Shown here in pieces: positions 1 through 10,172 of a stretch of 64,000 nt of DNA (its first letter is position 1; each line of letters starts with the position of its first letter). The DNA is from an uncultured Prochlorococcus sp. (GTDB lineage: Bacteria; Cyanobacteriota; Cyanobacteriia; PCC-6307; Cyanobiaceae), in assembly GCF_902522795.1 (NCBI RefSeq), contig NZ_CABYWZ010000002.1, positions 1 to 64,000 on the forward strand, given 5' to 3'. The position numbers and the translations under genes are program-made. The notes under the pieces are model-generated. The model worked only from the letters and a program-made list of their open reading frames with translations. It was not told the DNA's origin and searched no databases.

Positions 1-234
<234 letters not shown>

Positions 235-380
235 TTAATACTTGTGATAATCTTTGTTGTCATACACGCTTGGACATCCTTTCTTTTAAGAATGGGTCTG
301 ATATATTCAGACCTACGCGATTAGATATTTTGCCAGATTACAGACTCTTTGTAAAAGCGTCTGAATGTATTAGAAGACAG

Positions 381-1106
381 CTAATGATGTTCTTCAACAG
401 CTTCTCCAATGTAATAGGCTGCCAAAGTTGCGAAAATCAATGCCTGAATTGCACTAGTAAACAGTCCTAGGAACATAACAGGTATTGGGAGAATTAGCGG
501 GACTAAAAAAACTAGAACACCAACAACAAGTTCATCAGCCAAAATATTTCCAAATAGCCTGAAAGAGAGTGACAAAGGTTTCGTAAAATCCTCTAGAATT
601 TTGAAAGGAAGCATAATCGGAGTTGGGTGAACATAGTATTCGAAGTATCTCCAACCCTTATTGCTTAAACCTGCATAGAAATAAGAAAGTGAAACCAATA
701 AAGCCAAGGCTATAGTTGTATTTATATCAGCAGTAGGTGCTCCTAATTCTCCACTTGGTAACTTAATCAATCTCCAAGGAATTAAAGCTCCTCCCCAATT
801 ACTAACAAAGACAAATAAAAATAAAGTACCTATAAATGGCATCCAATCTCTATAAACTTTTTCACCTATTTGAGTTCTAGCAAGATCTCTTATGTAATCC
901 CAAAGGAACTCAAGCAAATTTTGAAGGCCTTTAGGATCATTTTCCATCTTTTTAGTTCCTAAAGAAATAAAAACTAATAACGCTCCTAATAAAATCCAAG
1001 ATGTTAAAAATACCTGCCCATGTAGTCTGATATTTCCAATTTGCCAATAAAGATGTTGACCAACTTCTAATGCTGCAAAATTTGTTAGCAAGGAATTAAA
1101 AAACAT
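381..1106 (-). CDS. atpB: ATP synthase F0 subunit a
   Basis: This is the stator subunit that forms the two proton half-channels against the c-ring. The 241-residue protein is full length for the family. It is strongly hydrophobic with about five membrane segments and carries the essential arginine as Arg183 in [12 protein letters not shown], plus the conserved C-terminal segment [19 protein letters not shown]. It starts at an ATG 22 bases after the stop of the atp1-like gene and is followed by atpE, so the three genes are probably one transcript. Nothing unusual was seen. Confidence 0.97.
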   Translation of the reverse strand: MFFNSLLTNFAALEVGQHLYWQIGNIRLHGQVFLTSWILLGALLVFISLGTKKMENDPKGLQNLLEFLWDYIRDLARTQIGEKVYRDWMPFIGTLFLFVFVSNWGGALIPWRLIKLPSGELGAPTADINTTIALALLVSLSYFYAGLSNKGWRYFEYYVHPTPIMLPFKILEDFTKPLSLSFRLFGNILADELVVGVLVFLVPLILPIPVMFLGLFTSAIQALIFATLAAYYIGEAVEEHH

Positions 1107-1128
1107 TTGTTTTGAATAAAAAATTTAC

Positions 1129-1605
1129 TTAAGAACGTGAAAAATAAAGAATGAGTGAAGGTTTATAAATGAAAAAACCTATTATTGCAGGAAAAATATC
1201 CAAAGATCCTAGCTTGCTCGCAAAAATAAAGAGGCAAACTGGAACTAATAGTTGCAATTTTGATACACCTGATGATTCTTTACCAAGTTTCCCTATACTT
1301 TTTGCAAGCAAACGTAGGTAAATAATACCGGCTATTGCGCCTATAAAAATACTGAAACCAAAAGTAAATCCTAGAAAAATTCCAGTTATTGAGGCTAATA
1401 AAATAGAAACAATAAAAGTAATTCCAAAAATTGTTAATTGCAATTTTGTGTACTCATCATTTTGAGAAAGCAAATTATCGATTTGATTGGCAATGCCAGA
1501 TTTACTTTCATTGATGATGGAATTATTCAGGGATCGAGGAAATTGAACATTCTCATTAGATGGATGCTCAAGTTTTTTTCTATTTGAGTCCACTGATGTG
1601 AACAT
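1129..1605 (-). CDS. atp1: ATP synthase protein I-like assembly factor (Atp1)
   Basis: A 158-residue protein with a polar N-terminal third (about 50 residues) followed by four predicted membrane helices. Its position as the first gene before atpB and atpE matches atp1/atpI of cyanobacterial atp operons, where the product is thought to help assemble the c-ring. The assignment rests mainly on this position and the four-helix profile, because the sequence itself is poorly conserved. The ATG at 1605-1603 is the only good start; the upstream 266 bases are shared with the divergent ftsW gene and must hold the operon promoter. Confidence 0.85.
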   Translation of the reverse strand: MFTSVDSNRKKLEHPSNENVQFPRSLNNSIINESKSGIANQIDNLLSQNDEYTKLQLTIFGITFIVSILLASITGIFLGFTFGFSIFIGAIAGIIYLRLLAKSIGKLGKESSGVSKLQLLVPVCLFIFASKLGSLDIFPAIIGFFIYKPSLILYFSRS

Positions 1606-1871
1606 AGTTTAGAAACCTCTCTGAATGGTTTGAAGTAAGTATATAAACTCACGGAATCTATCACGGAGAGGTACCTTTTAGCTAGTTTTTTTTTATAAAA
1701 AATTAATTCTTAAGATTTATGATGAATCTGTAGTCCTTTTTTTACTTTATTCTTCAAAAATAAAATTTATGAAAAGTCATCTTATTTATTGCTTTTACAC
1801 TTTAAAACGTTAATAAAAGACTTGGCAAAATATCAATTAGACGTCTCAATAGTACATATACATCTAAAAAA

Positions 1872-3107
1872 TTGGAGATAAGTCAAGAAAAAATAAAATA
1901 CAAAAGAATTTCTAAAAGAAAAAAAACCTTTAGTTCTAATTACAAAAAAAATCTAAGCAATTTAACAGAGTCTGTATTTCCCTTACCTTGGACGATATGG
2001 CCTTATGAGGCAAAAATCCTCGTTGTTCTCATTGGGATTTGGTCAATATTAGGAATATGCATTCTTGGTTCATCAAGTTGGTGGGTGGCTAGTAGGGAAA
2101 TGGGAAATTGGGCTTATTTCTTAAAAAAACAAATTATTTGGACAATTCCAGGAATTAGTCTATTTTATTTTGTTCTGAATACAAACATTAAAAATCTTTT
2201 GAAGTTTTCAAGAATTATTTTTTTTATTTTATTTTTTCTAATATTGCTTACCAATATTGCTGGAATTACAGTTAACGGATCTTCAAGATGGCTAGTAATA
2301 GGAAATTTACGTCTACAACCATCTGAATTAATTAAGCCTTTTCTAATTCTAGAAGCTTCTAACCTTTTCGCTCATTGGAATTTGATTAAGAATGATAAAA
2401 AATTAATTTCAATATTCTCTTTTGGATTATTAATTTTATTAATACTAAAGCAGCCTAATTTAAGTACTGCATCATTAACTGGAATTCTTTTTTGGGTAAT
2501 GGGTTTATGTGGAGGCGTAAAACTAAGTTCTCTCTGCTCATTTGCCTCATTAGGATTTATTACTGGATGTATTAGTATCCTCAATAACGAATATCAAAAA
2601 CTTAGAGTTACTTCATTTATTAATCCTTGGAAAGATCAACAGGAAAGTGGATTTCAATTGGTTCAAAGTTTATTAGCTATAGGTTCAGGTGGTCTATTCG
2701 GTCAAGGTTTTGGCTTGTCCATACAAAAATTACAGTACCTACCTTTTATGTATACAGACTTTATTTTTGCCATTTTTGCTGAAGAATTTGGTTTGTTAGG
2801 GTGTACTTTTTTCCTAGGTTTTCTAGCAGTTTTCTCTTATATAAATGTAAGAATTGCTCTAAAGTGCAGGAACAACTATACACAATTAGTTTCTATTGGA
2901 TGTGGTGTATTGTTGATAGGTCAATCAATAATGCATATTGCTGTAGCAACAGGCTCTATGCCTACTACTGGCTTACCATTACCTTTCATTAGTTATGGTG
3001 GGAATTCATTAATAGCTTCATTTTTTATTGCAGGGATGTTACTGAGATGTTCATTAGAATCTACAGGCTTCATAGGTATGATTAGTACACGAAAGACTCT
3101 TAATTAG
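1872..3107 (+). CDS. ftsW: FtsW/RodA-family septal peptidoglycan polymerase
   Basis: A 411-residue SEDS-family membrane protein with about ten transmembrane helices. SEDS proteins polymerise lipid II glycan strands, FtsW doing so at the division septum with a class B PBP. Family landmarks seen are the GSGGLFGQGFG stretch, the loop LPFMYTDFIFAIFAEEFG with its catalytic Asp, and the C-terminal PLPFISYGG. No ATG lies upstream of the first helix, so the TTG at 1872 is the likely start; this leaves a basic cytoplasmic N-terminus of about 45 residues, and the exact start is uncertain. FtsW rather than RodA is chosen on overall look and is less sure than the family. Confidence 0.9.
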   Translation: MEISQEKIKYKRISKRKKTFSSNYKKNLSNLTESVFPLPWTIWPYEAKILVVLIGIWSILGICILGSSSWWVASREMGNWAYFLKKQIIWTIPGISLFYFVLNTNIKNLLKFSRIIFFILFFLILLTNIAGITVNGSSRWLVIGNLRLQPSELIKPFLILEASNLFAHWNLIKNDKKLISIFSFGLLILLILKQPNLSTASLTGILFWVMGLCGGVKLSSLCSFASLGFITGCISILNNEYQKLRVTSFINPWKDQQESGFQLVQSLLAIGSGGLFGQGFGLSIQKLQYLPFMYTDFIFAIFAEEFGLLGCTFFLGFLAVFSYINVRIALKCRNNYTQLVSIGCGVLLIGQSIMHIAVATGSMPTTGLPLPFISYGGNSLIASFFIAGMLLRCSLESTGFIGMISTRKTLN

Positions 3108-3189
3108 TTAGAATTTATAAGATTTAAGTTAAGCTATCGAATCATTTAATTTAGTTATTTCAGAATTATCTCAAAAGGGTAACCTGCTT

Positions 3190-3846
3190 ATGCAGAATGG
3201 CCTTAATAATCATGGACCATTTACTATATTTTTGGTTTTCAGCGCAGGGCTTTTAACAAGTCTTGGCCCATGCTCATTATCATTACTACCAATCACTATT
3301 GCTTATATAGGAGGAACAGAGAATAATAAATTTAAACTTATTAGTTTTTCAGGAGGAGTCGTTTTTTCACTCGTTACTCTTGGTGCTGCCAGTGGATTCT
3401 TGGGTAAGATATATGGGCAAATCCCATCTTTTTACACTTCGATCGTTGCCTTGATAGCAATAATAATGGGTTTAAATTTACTAGGTATTCTAAAATTTCA
3501 GTTCCCAAATGGACCTGATGTAAAAATATTTGAAGATAAAATACCAAGATTTATAGCACCTTTTGCCATAGGAACTACTTTTGGACTAGCTTCTTCACCT
3601 TGCATTACTCCAGTTTTAGCAACTCTTCTGGCTTGGGTATCGCAAGCTAAAAATCCAACAATATCTATTATTTTTTTATTTTTCTTTGGAATAGGCCAAG
3701 TAACCCCATTAATCGTTGCAGGAGCTACTACAGAAAACTTAAAAAAATTTTTAGCGCTTAGAAGATTTAGTCAAATAATTCCCACTTTAAGTGGGATATT
3801 TTTAGTTTCCCTAGGGTTATTAAATTTATTATCAAATTGGATTTAA
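3190..3846 (+). CDS. ccdA: CcdA-like thiol-disulfide carrier for cytochrome c maturation
   Basis: A 218-residue polytopic membrane protein with about six helices. It carries the two conserved cysteine motifs of the CcdA/DsbD-beta family, GPCSLSLLP near the N-terminus and SSPCITPVL in the middle. CcdA passes reducing power from stromal/cytoplasmic thioredoxin across the membrane so that apocytochrome c cysteines stay reduced for haem ligation. The neighbour ccs1 begins one base after the stop, so the pair is almost certainly co-transcribed and both act in system II (Ccs) cytochrome c biogenesis at the thylakoid membrane. Confidence 0.93.
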   Translation: MQNGLNNHGPFTIFLVFSAGLLTSLGPCSLSLLPITIAYIGGTENNKFKLISFSGGVVFSLVTLGAASGFLGKIYGQIPSFYTSIVALIAIIMGLNLLGILKFQFPNGPDVKIFEDKIPRFIAPFAIGTTFGLASSPCITPVLATLLAWVSQAKNPTISIIFLFFFGIGQVTPLIVAGATTENLKKFLALRRFSQIIPTLSGIFLVSLGLLNLLSNWI

Positions 3847-5133
3847 ATGATTATTTTTAAGAATCTAATATTAAAAATATCAAGTTTAAGATTCGCCATA
3901 TCACTGATAATCTTCATAGCTATTACAAGCGGCATAGGTACTTTTATACCTCAAGGTAGTAGTAATAAATTTTATATTGATAATTTCGCTAGAACTCCCA
4001 TTTTTGGATTTTTAGATGGAGAAAAAGTCTTAAAACTTCAATTGGATCATATATATACAAGCTTTTGGTTTTTATTTACATTAATTCTTCTTTGCATTTC
4101 TCTGGCAGCTTGTAGTTTCAGGAGGCAAATTCCTTCATTAAAAGCTTCATTAAAATGGATTGAATATAAGAGCGAAAAAAAATTTAGCAAACTGCAACTA
4201 ACTATAAGTCATCCAATCAATCAAGATGGAGAACATATATCAAAAGTAGATTTATTACTTAAAAAAAAAGGATGGAAAACATACAAATTTAATAGTCATA
4301 TTTCCGCAAGAAAGGGGTTAATTGGAAAAATCGGTCCTTTAGTTGTACATATCGGATTAATAGTCTTACTTATAGGTTCAGCATATGGAAGTTTTACAAG
4401 TCAATCAAAAGAACAATATTTACTGCCTGGAGAAACTTTAGATCTTGTTAATGAGAGCACAAACTCAAAAGCCAATATAAAATTAGTCGATTTTTCTATA
4501 GAACGTGAAAGTGATGGTGTGCCCAAACAGTTTATTTCAAAATTAAATTTTTCTTCTGACGATCTAAATTTAAATGAAATAAAAACAACCACAGTTAATC
4601 ACCCAATCAGGTTTAAAGGAGTAACTATTTATCAAGCAGATTGGGCAATATCAAATGTTGTTTTAGAAATAGATAATATCCTTTATCAATTACAATTAAA
4701 GGAGATTCCAGAAATCGGTAATCAAGTTTGGGGAGTTTTAGTTGAATTAGGATCGGAGACTAAAAAAAATTTCCTTTTAACAATAGATAATGAAAATGGT
4801 CCACTTAAAATTTCGAATGTAGAAAATTTTTCCGGGAATAATCTCTATATCAATGACGATCCTTTAGAAGTTAACTCTTCAAAAGTATCTCTGAAAAAAA
4901 TAATCCCCAGCAGTGGATTAATAATTAAAAATGATCCGTCCATACCATTTATTTACTTTTCTTTTATCTTAATAATTTTTGGAACAATAATAAGTCTTAT
5001 ACCAACAAACCAATTATGGATTCTGGTAAATAAAGAATCACAAAAGATATCTATTGGAGGCCTCAGTAATAAAAATCTAGTTGGTTTTAAAAAAGAATTT
5101 TTTAAATTATCAGACGAAATAAAAAATTTTTAA
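3847..5133 (+). CDS. ccs1: Cytochrome c biogenesis protein Ccs1 (ResB family)
   Basis: A 428-residue ResB-like protein. Three hydrophobic segments lie in the first 190 residues, followed by a large lumenal domain and a final transmembrane helix near residue 370. The N-terminal [24 protein letters not shown] and the segment [19 protein letters not shown] are typical of Ccs1/ResB. With CcsA it forms the haem delivery and ligation complex of system II. It directly abuts ccdA, and its stop codon shares bases with the convergent queF stop (TTAA at 5130-5133). Confidence 0.93.
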   Translation: MIIFKNLILKISSLRFAISLIIFIAITSGIGTFIPQGSSNKFYIDNFARTPIFGFLDGEKVLKLQLDHIYTSFWFLFTLILLCISLAACSFRRQIPSLKASLKWIEYKSEKKFSKLQLTISHPINQDGEHISKVDLLLKKKGWKTYKFNSHISARKGLIGKIGPLVVHIGLIVLLIGSAYGSFTSQSKEQYLLPGETLDLVNESTNSKANIKLVDFSIERESDGVPKQFISKLNFSSDDLNLNEIKTTTVNHPIRFKGVTIYQADWAISNVVLEIDNILYQLQLKEIPEIGNQVWGVLVELGSETKKNFLLTIDNENGPLKISNVENFSGNNLYINDDPLEVNSSKVSLKKIIPSSGLIIKNDPSIPFIYFSFILIIFGTIISLIPTNQLWILVNKESQKISIGGLSNKNLVGFKKEFFKLSDEIKNF

Positions 5134-5540
5134 TTTCTTTTATGCCCACTAAAAATATCTAACTGCATAGAAACATTCCCTCTTGGGTTAAATGCAGCGT
5201 TTAAATGTATCCAATGAGGTGAACCTTCATTAACTAAATCATCCATAATTCTATTTACAACTTCCTCATGTGATATTTTTATATCCCTAAAATTATTAAT
5301 ATAAAGCTTTAAAGACTTCAACTCATAGACTTTCAAATTAGGTTGATAAATAATATTTAGCTTTGCAAAATCTGGATAACCAGAAAAGGGGCACTTACAT
5401 GTAAATTCAGGTAACTGAATAGAAATTTCATAAATTCTTTTCTTATTTGGATTATCGAAACAAATTATTTTTGATTCTTCAATAATTCTTTCACCATATA
5501 GCGGTCTTTGAGTCGAATCTTCTAATTTAGCTGTACTCAT
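5130..5540 (-). CDS. queF: NADPH-dependent 7-cyano-7-deazaguanine reductase QueF
   Basis: QueF reduces preQ0 to preQ1 in queuosine biosynthesis for tRNA wobble positions. The 136-residue protein matches the short, single-domain QueF type. The catalytic motif CPFSGYPDF holds Cys50 and Asp57 with the seven-residue spacing of known enzymes; the NADPH-binding motif is present as [13 protein letters not shown] and the C-terminal segment reads [16 protein letters not shown]. It is convergent with ccs1, overlapping it by four bases. No preQ1 riboswitch-like structure was recognised in the short upstream region. Confidence 0.95.
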   Translation of the reverse strand: MSTAKLEDSTQRPLYGERIIEESKIICFDNPNKKRIYEISIQLPEFTCKCPFSGYPDFAKLNIIYQPNLKVYELKSLKLYINNFRDIKISHEEVVNRIMDDLVNEGSPHWIHLNAAFNPRGNVSMQLDIFSGHKRN

Positions 5541-5727
5541 TTTTAGTAGAACTTTTTTACTAAACCTATATAAAAACTATATATAAAGATAAAAATTCGC
5601 AAAAGTATCAACAAATCTAAGTATTACAATTGACTAAGTCAAAAGATGTTAAATCTGATTTTTGTATCAATAGTAACATTCATAATGTCCGCCAAAAGGT
5701 TTTATGTGTATAGTTCAAGGAAAATTA

Positions 5728-5973
5728 ATGGACATTTGTTTGATAACTATCGATAACAACTTAAATAAATCCCTTCAACCAAAAACTGCAATTGGAATGT
5801 TATGGCTTCAAACACACTTTGAGAATGATCAGTGGGAAGCGTTGTCAAATAGTACAGTAATAATTTCTGAAGAAAATTCCCAACTATTAATTGAAGACGC
5901 CAAGAATGCAGGCCTTAATGTTGAATGTTTTTCTGATATTTCAATGTTGGATATTTTCCCAAAAAACAATTAA
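5728..5973 (+). CDS. Uncharacterised small protein upstream of glnB
   Basis: An 81-residue protein of unknown function, mixed alpha/beta in look, with no signal peptide or membrane helix. I chose the ATG at 5728 because AAGGA lies six bases upstream; an in-frame ATG at 5704 would add eight residues but lacks such a site. The stop is 24 bases before glnB on the same strand, so the two are probably co-transcribed. The segment IGMLWLQTHFENDQWEALSN looks well-folded rather than random. I do not recognise a domain. The link to nitrogen regulation is inference from position only. Confidence 0.75.
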   Translation: MDICLITIDNNLNKSLQPKTAIGMLWLQTHFENDQWEALSNSTVIISEENSQLLIEDAKNAGLNVECFSDISMLDIFPKNN

Positions 5974-6336
<363 letters not shown>

Positions 6337-6337
6337 T

Positions 6338-7150
6338 TCAAAGAGTTTCTTTTACTAAATTTTGTATATATTCACTATTAATACTTTTATTTGATTGACT
6401 TCCTAAGGTCATCCAAGCTAGATATTCATGATTCCCTGCAGGACCTACCAGCGGAGAAGCTATCAAATTCTTTATATTCCATTGGCAATTCTTAGCAGCA
6501 TAGATAACAGACTCTATAGCCTCAGTATGGAATTTAGGATTGCGAACAACACCTCCTTTACTGACTTTATCTTTACCTACCTCAAATTGGGGTTTAATTA
6601 AAAATATTCCCTCAATACAATCACCTTCTAATAAATTACCAATAGATTTAAAAACTAACTTTAATGAAATAAAAGACAAATCAGCAACAACAAAATTTGG
6701 TAATTTATTACTTCTAGATAAAAGATCATTAGGTTTTAAATTTCGAATATTAGTTCGTTCAAAAAGTATAACTTTTGGGTTATTTCTAATCTTCCATGCA
6801 GTTTGTCCATAACCAACATCTATCCCATAAACTAACTTTGCGCCTTGTTGCAATAAGCAATCAGTAAATCCCCCAGTAGAGATTCCTGCGTCAATACATA
6901 TTTTGTCTTTTACTTTAATTTCAAGTTTTTTAAATGCCTCCAATAATTTTTCGCCGCCCCTTGATACAAACATAGGCGCGGAATCAATAAAAAACTCAGA
7001 TCCAATTAATACTTGTTGTCCAGGTTTATCCAATACTTTCCCATTGCTATCTCTAACTTTGCCTGCAAGAATTAAACCTTGGGCTTTTTGACGAGTTTCA
7101 CATAAACCTTTATTTAGAAGATAAAGATCTAATCTACTTTTTTTAATCAT
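6338..7150 (-). CDS. tlyA: TlyA-family rRNA 2'-O-methyltransferase
   Basis: A 270-residue protein with an N-terminal S4 RNA-binding domain (about residues 1-60) joined to a FtsJ-type SAM methyltransferase. The linker VSRGGEKLLEAF, the SAM motif CIDAGISTGGFTDCLL and the later motifs VADLSFISLK and FLIKPQFE are all present. TlyA enzymes 2'-O-methylate cytidines in 16S and/or 23S rRNA; older databases call them haemolysin A. A haemolytic role is not supported here. It starts at an ATG with about 280 bases of apparently non-coding DNA before the divergent purB. Confidence 0.93.
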   Translation of the reverse strand: MIKKSRLDLYLLNKGLCETRQKAQGLILAGKVRDSNGKVLDKPGQQVLIGSEFFIDSAPMFVSRGGEKLLEAFKKLEIKVKDKICIDAGISTGGFTDCLLQQGAKLVYGIDVGYGQTAWKIRNNPKVILFERTNIRNLKPNDLLSRSNKLPNFVVADLSFISLKLVFKSIGNLLEGDCIEGIFLIKPQFEVGKDKVSKGGVVRNPKFHTEAIESVIYAAKNCQWNIKNLIASPLVGPAGNHEYLAWMTLGSQSNKSINSEYIQNLVKETL

Positions 7151-7432
7151 ATATTAATCAATAAAAAAAGACTGAATAATGAACTTCTATAAGATTAAGA
7201 TCCAAATTCTTTAATACCTTTCAATTTTAAATAAGAACTAAAAAATTACCCACGATTAACGAAGGCATATATTCAAACATTTTTATATTTAAGCTTTCTT
7301 TGATTAGCTATAAAAATGTTACACAGGAAAATAATAATCAGTCAAATATCTTCAATGACAAGTACATCTTTAAAGGTATAGGGCAATAATTCGATTTTGT
7401 TATAAAGTTTAAATTGATAATAAATAAAAATT

Positions 7433-8728
7433 GTGATCGAGCGTTACACATTACCCGAAATGGGGAAAATCTGGACTGAAAGCGCAAAATTCCAGAGTTG
7501 GCTTAAAGTTGAAATAGCTGCATGTGAAGCAAATTTTTCCCTCGGAAAAATCCCTGAGAATGCCATGAAAGAGATACGTTCAAATGCAAAGTTTGATGAA
7601 TCTAGAATTACAGAAATTGAGAAAGAAGTTAAACATGATGTCATAGCATTTCTTACAAGCGTTAATGAATTTGTAGGCGATTCAGGAAGATACATACATG
7701 TTGGCATGACCAGTAGTGATGTACTTGATACTGGCTTATCTCTTCAGTTAGTAGATTCTTGCGAATTGTTATTAGAAGAAATTGAGAACCTAGAAAATGA
7801 GGTTAGATTATTAGCAAGGAAGCATAAAAATACATTAATGATTGGCAGATCTCATGCAATTCATGGGGAGCCAATTTCCTTCGGTTTTAAACTTGCTGGA
7901 TGGTTAGCAGAAATAATAAGGAACAAAAAAAGATTGTTAACTCTGAAAGATTCTGTAGCAATTGGACAAATAAGTGGTGCAATGGGAACTTACGCTAATA
8001 CGAATCCTAAAGTAGAGCAAATAACTTGTGATTTACTCGGCTTAAAATCTGATACAGCAAGTACGCAGGTTATATCGAGAGACAGACATGCAGAATATGT
8101 GCAAACTATTGCACTAGTTGGCGCTTCTTTAGATAGATTTGCAACTGAAATAAGAAATTTACAAAGAACTGATGTTTTAGAAGTTGAGGAGGGCTTTACA
8201 AAAGGGCAAAAAGGAAGTTCTGCCATGCCTCATAAAAGAAATCCTATTCGAAGTGAAAGAGTAAGTGGTTTAGCAAGAATTTTGAGGAGTTATGTCTTAA
8301 CAGCACTTGAAAATGTTCCACTTTGGCACGAAAGAGATATAAGCCATAGTTCAAATGAACGTATCATGCTACCAGACGTATCAATCTGCCTGCATTTTAT
8401 GCTCAGGGAAATGCAAGATATAGTAAGCAATTTAGAAGTTTATCCAAAAAATATGCTCAAAAATTTAAATATATATGGTGGTGTAATCTTTAGTCAGAAG
8501 GTTTTACTTTTGCTTGTAGAGAAGGGCTTGTCTAGAGAAAAAGCTTATAGCTTAGTACAAAAAAATGCGCATCAGGCCTGGAATACTCAGAATGGGAATT
8601 TCAAACAAAATATAGAGAGAGATAATGAAATTATGGATTTTATTGATCAAAGTGACTTAGAAGAATGTTTTAATCCTTCAATTCATCTTAATAATTTAAG
8701 TGTAATATGGGAGAAGTTAGGTATCTAG
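7433..8728 (+). CDS. purB: Adenylosuccinate lyase
   Basis: PurB cleaves SAICAR in purine synthesis and adenylosuccinate in AMP synthesis, releasing fumarate. The 431-residue protein has the family signature GSSAMPHKRNP, the N-terminal TSSDVLDTGLSLQL motif and the GRSHAIHGEPISFG motif. The start is the GTG at 7433 (MIERYTLPEMG), matching the usual N-terminus. It is followed by fumC after 48 bases on the same strand; fumarate from PurB is the substrate of FumC, so the pairing is metabolically sensible. Confidence 0.97.
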   Translation: MIERYTLPEMGKIWTESAKFQSWLKVEIAACEANFSLGKIPENAMKEIRSNAKFDESRITEIEKEVKHDVIAFLTSVNEFVGDSGRYIHVGMTSSDVLDTGLSLQLVDSCELLLEEIENLENEVRLLARKHKNTLMIGRSHAIHGEPISFGFKLAGWLAEIIRNKKRLLTLKDSVAIGQISGAMGTYANTNPKVEQITCDLLGLKSDTASTQVISRDRHAEYVQTIALVGASLDRFATEIRNLQRTDVLEVEEGFTKGQKGSSAMPHKRNPIRSERVSGLARILRSYVLTALENVPLWHERDISHSSNERIMLPDVSICLHFMLREMQDIVSNLEVYPKNMLKNLNIYGGVIFSQKVLLLLVEKGLSREKAYSLVQKNAHQAWNTQNGNFKQNIERDNEIMDFIDQSDLEECFNPSIHLNNLSVIWEKLGI

Positions 8729-8733
8729 GATTA

Positions 8734-8769
8734 CTGAAAACCTTATCTAAGTTAAACCAGTGTTTTCAG
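8734..8769 (+). promoter_or_regulatory. Hairpin in the purB-fumC gap
   Basis: CTGAAAAC at 8734-8741 and GTTTTCAG at 8762-8769 form a perfect 8-base stem around a 20-base loop. The 3' arm ends just before the AGGA Shine-Dalgarno sequence (8770-8773) of fumC, whose ATG is at 8777. There is no following T-run, so it is not a typical terminator. It may be an mRNA processing or translation-modulating structure, or chance in AT-rich DNA. Confidence 0.4.
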
Positions 8770-8776
8770 AGGAATA

Positions 8777-10162
8777 ATGACCAAAAACTTTAGGATTGAA
8801 AAAGATAGTATGGGAACAATAGAAGTTCCCATTGAAGCTTTGTGGGGTGCTCAAACACAAAGATCGATAGTAAATTTTTCTATTGGAGAAGAATTAATTC
8901 CAATTGAGTTAATTTATTCACTGACCCTTATAAAAAAAGCTGCTTCAATTGCGAATTTCAATTTAGGTTTAATAGATAAAAGGAAAAAAGATTTGATTGT
9001 AGAGGCCTGTACGGAAATACTTGATGGGCTTCACGATTCACAATTTCCCTTAAAGGTTTGGCAAACAGGTAGTGGCACGCAAACAAATATGAATGTTAAT
9101 GAGGTAATTTCAAATATTGCAGCTTTAAAAACTAATTCAGAGCTTGGTAGTCATCAACCAATTCATCCGAATGATGATGTAAATAAATCTCAGTCAACTA
9201 ATGACACTTTTCCTGCTGCTATTCAAATATCTGTTGTTAATGAAATAATCAAAAATTTAGTTCCAACGATCAGAGAACTTACTAAGGTCCTTGACAAAAA
9301 AAGTGAAGAATGGAAAGACCTTATAAAGATAGGAAGAACCCATTTTCAAGATGCAGTTCCCCTTACTTTTGGGCAAGAAATATCAGGATGGTCAGAGCAA
9401 CTTAAAGATGCTGAGAATGCAATGATTATCAGTCTGAATGAATTGTATTTCTTGCCTCTTGGAGGAACTGCGGTTGGCACAGGGATTAATTGTCCAAAAG
9501 GATTTTGTGAAGAGTCTATAAAATCAATTTCCGATGATACTAATCTAATGTTCTATAAATCAAAAAATAATTTTTCTATCATGGCCTCGCATGATCGTCT
9601 TGCTCAAGTAATGAGTCAGATAAAAATATTAGCAGGTGCATTATTTAAAATTTCAAATGATATAAAAATTCTATCTTCTGGTCCAAGATCAGGAATATAT
9701 GAACTAATTATTCCTCAAAATGAACCTGGAAGTTCTATTATGCCGGGTAAAGTGAATCCAACTCAATGCGAAGCCTTATCAATGGTTTGTACTCAGATAA
9801 TGGGTCTTGAATATGCAGTCTCAATAGCAAATTCTAGCGGCACTTTACAGATGAATGAATATAAGCCTCTTATTGGATTTAATATTCTCACAAGTTTAAA
9901 ATTACTTAAAAATGTAATAGAAAACTTTAGAATAAAATTAGTTGATGGGATAGAACCTAATCAAAAGAGAATGAAGTTAAATTTAGAAAATTCACTAATG
10001 TTGATTACAGCCATAGTGCCAAAAGTTGGTTATGAAAAAGCAGCTGAAATTGCAAACCTTGCCTTCAAAGAATCATTAAATTTAAGAGAGGCAACAATTA
10101 AATTAGGTTATTTAAACGAAGATGAATTTGATGAAGCAATGAATTTCAATTCAATGATTTGA
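8777..10162 (+). CDS. fumC: Fumarate hydratase class II
   Basis: FumC interconverts fumarate and malate without an iron-sulfur cluster. The 461-residue length is standard. The N-terminal GALWGAQTQRSIVNF-like region, GSGTQTNMNVNEVI, GRTHFQDAVPLTFGQE and the signature GSSIMPGKVNPTQCEA are present, which separates it from the related PurB and argininosuccinate lyase. It has a clear AGGA ribosome binding site four bases upstream of its ATG and a hairpin right before it. It converges with the helicase gene, with an 10-base gap. Confidence 0.97.
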   Translation: MTKNFRIEKDSMGTIEVPIEALWGAQTQRSIVNFSIGEELIPIELIYSLTLIKKAASIANFNLGLIDKRKKDLIVEACTEILDGLHDSQFPLKVWQTGSGTQTNMNVNEVISNIAALKTNSELGSHQPIHPNDDVNKSQSTNDTFPAAIQISVVNEIIKNLVPTIRELTKVLDKKSEEWKDLIKIGRTHFQDAVPLTFGQEISGWSEQLKDAENAMIISLNELYFLPLGGTAVGTGINCPKGFCEESIKSISDDTNLMFYKSKNNFSIMASHDRLAQVMSQIKILAGALFKISNDIKILSSGPRSGIYELIIPQNEPGSSIMPGKVNPTQCEALSMVCTQIMGLEYAVSIANSSGTLQMNEYKPLIGFNILTSLKLLKNVIENFRIKLVDGIEPNQKRMKLNLENSLMLITAIVPKVGYEKAAEIANLAFKESLNLREATIKLGYLNEDEFDEAMNFNSMI

Positions 10163-10172
10163 TTAAAAAAAT

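Noticed and set aside
1615-1672. Inverted repeat ACCTCTC/GAGAGGT upstream of the ATP synthase operon
   Set aside because: Only seven bases with a loop of more than 40; too weak to call a regulatory site.
5664-5677. NtcA-like site GTATCAATAGTAAC upstream of the small gene and glnB
   Set aside because: The second half-site is AAC instead of TAC, and the candidate -10 (CATAAT, 5681-5686) is only three bases downstream, not about 22 as for NtcA activation.
7151-7432. Possible small RNA in the tlyA-purB gap
   Set aside because: No clear promoter-terminator pair or stable hairpin was seen in the 282 bases; nothing supports a gene there.
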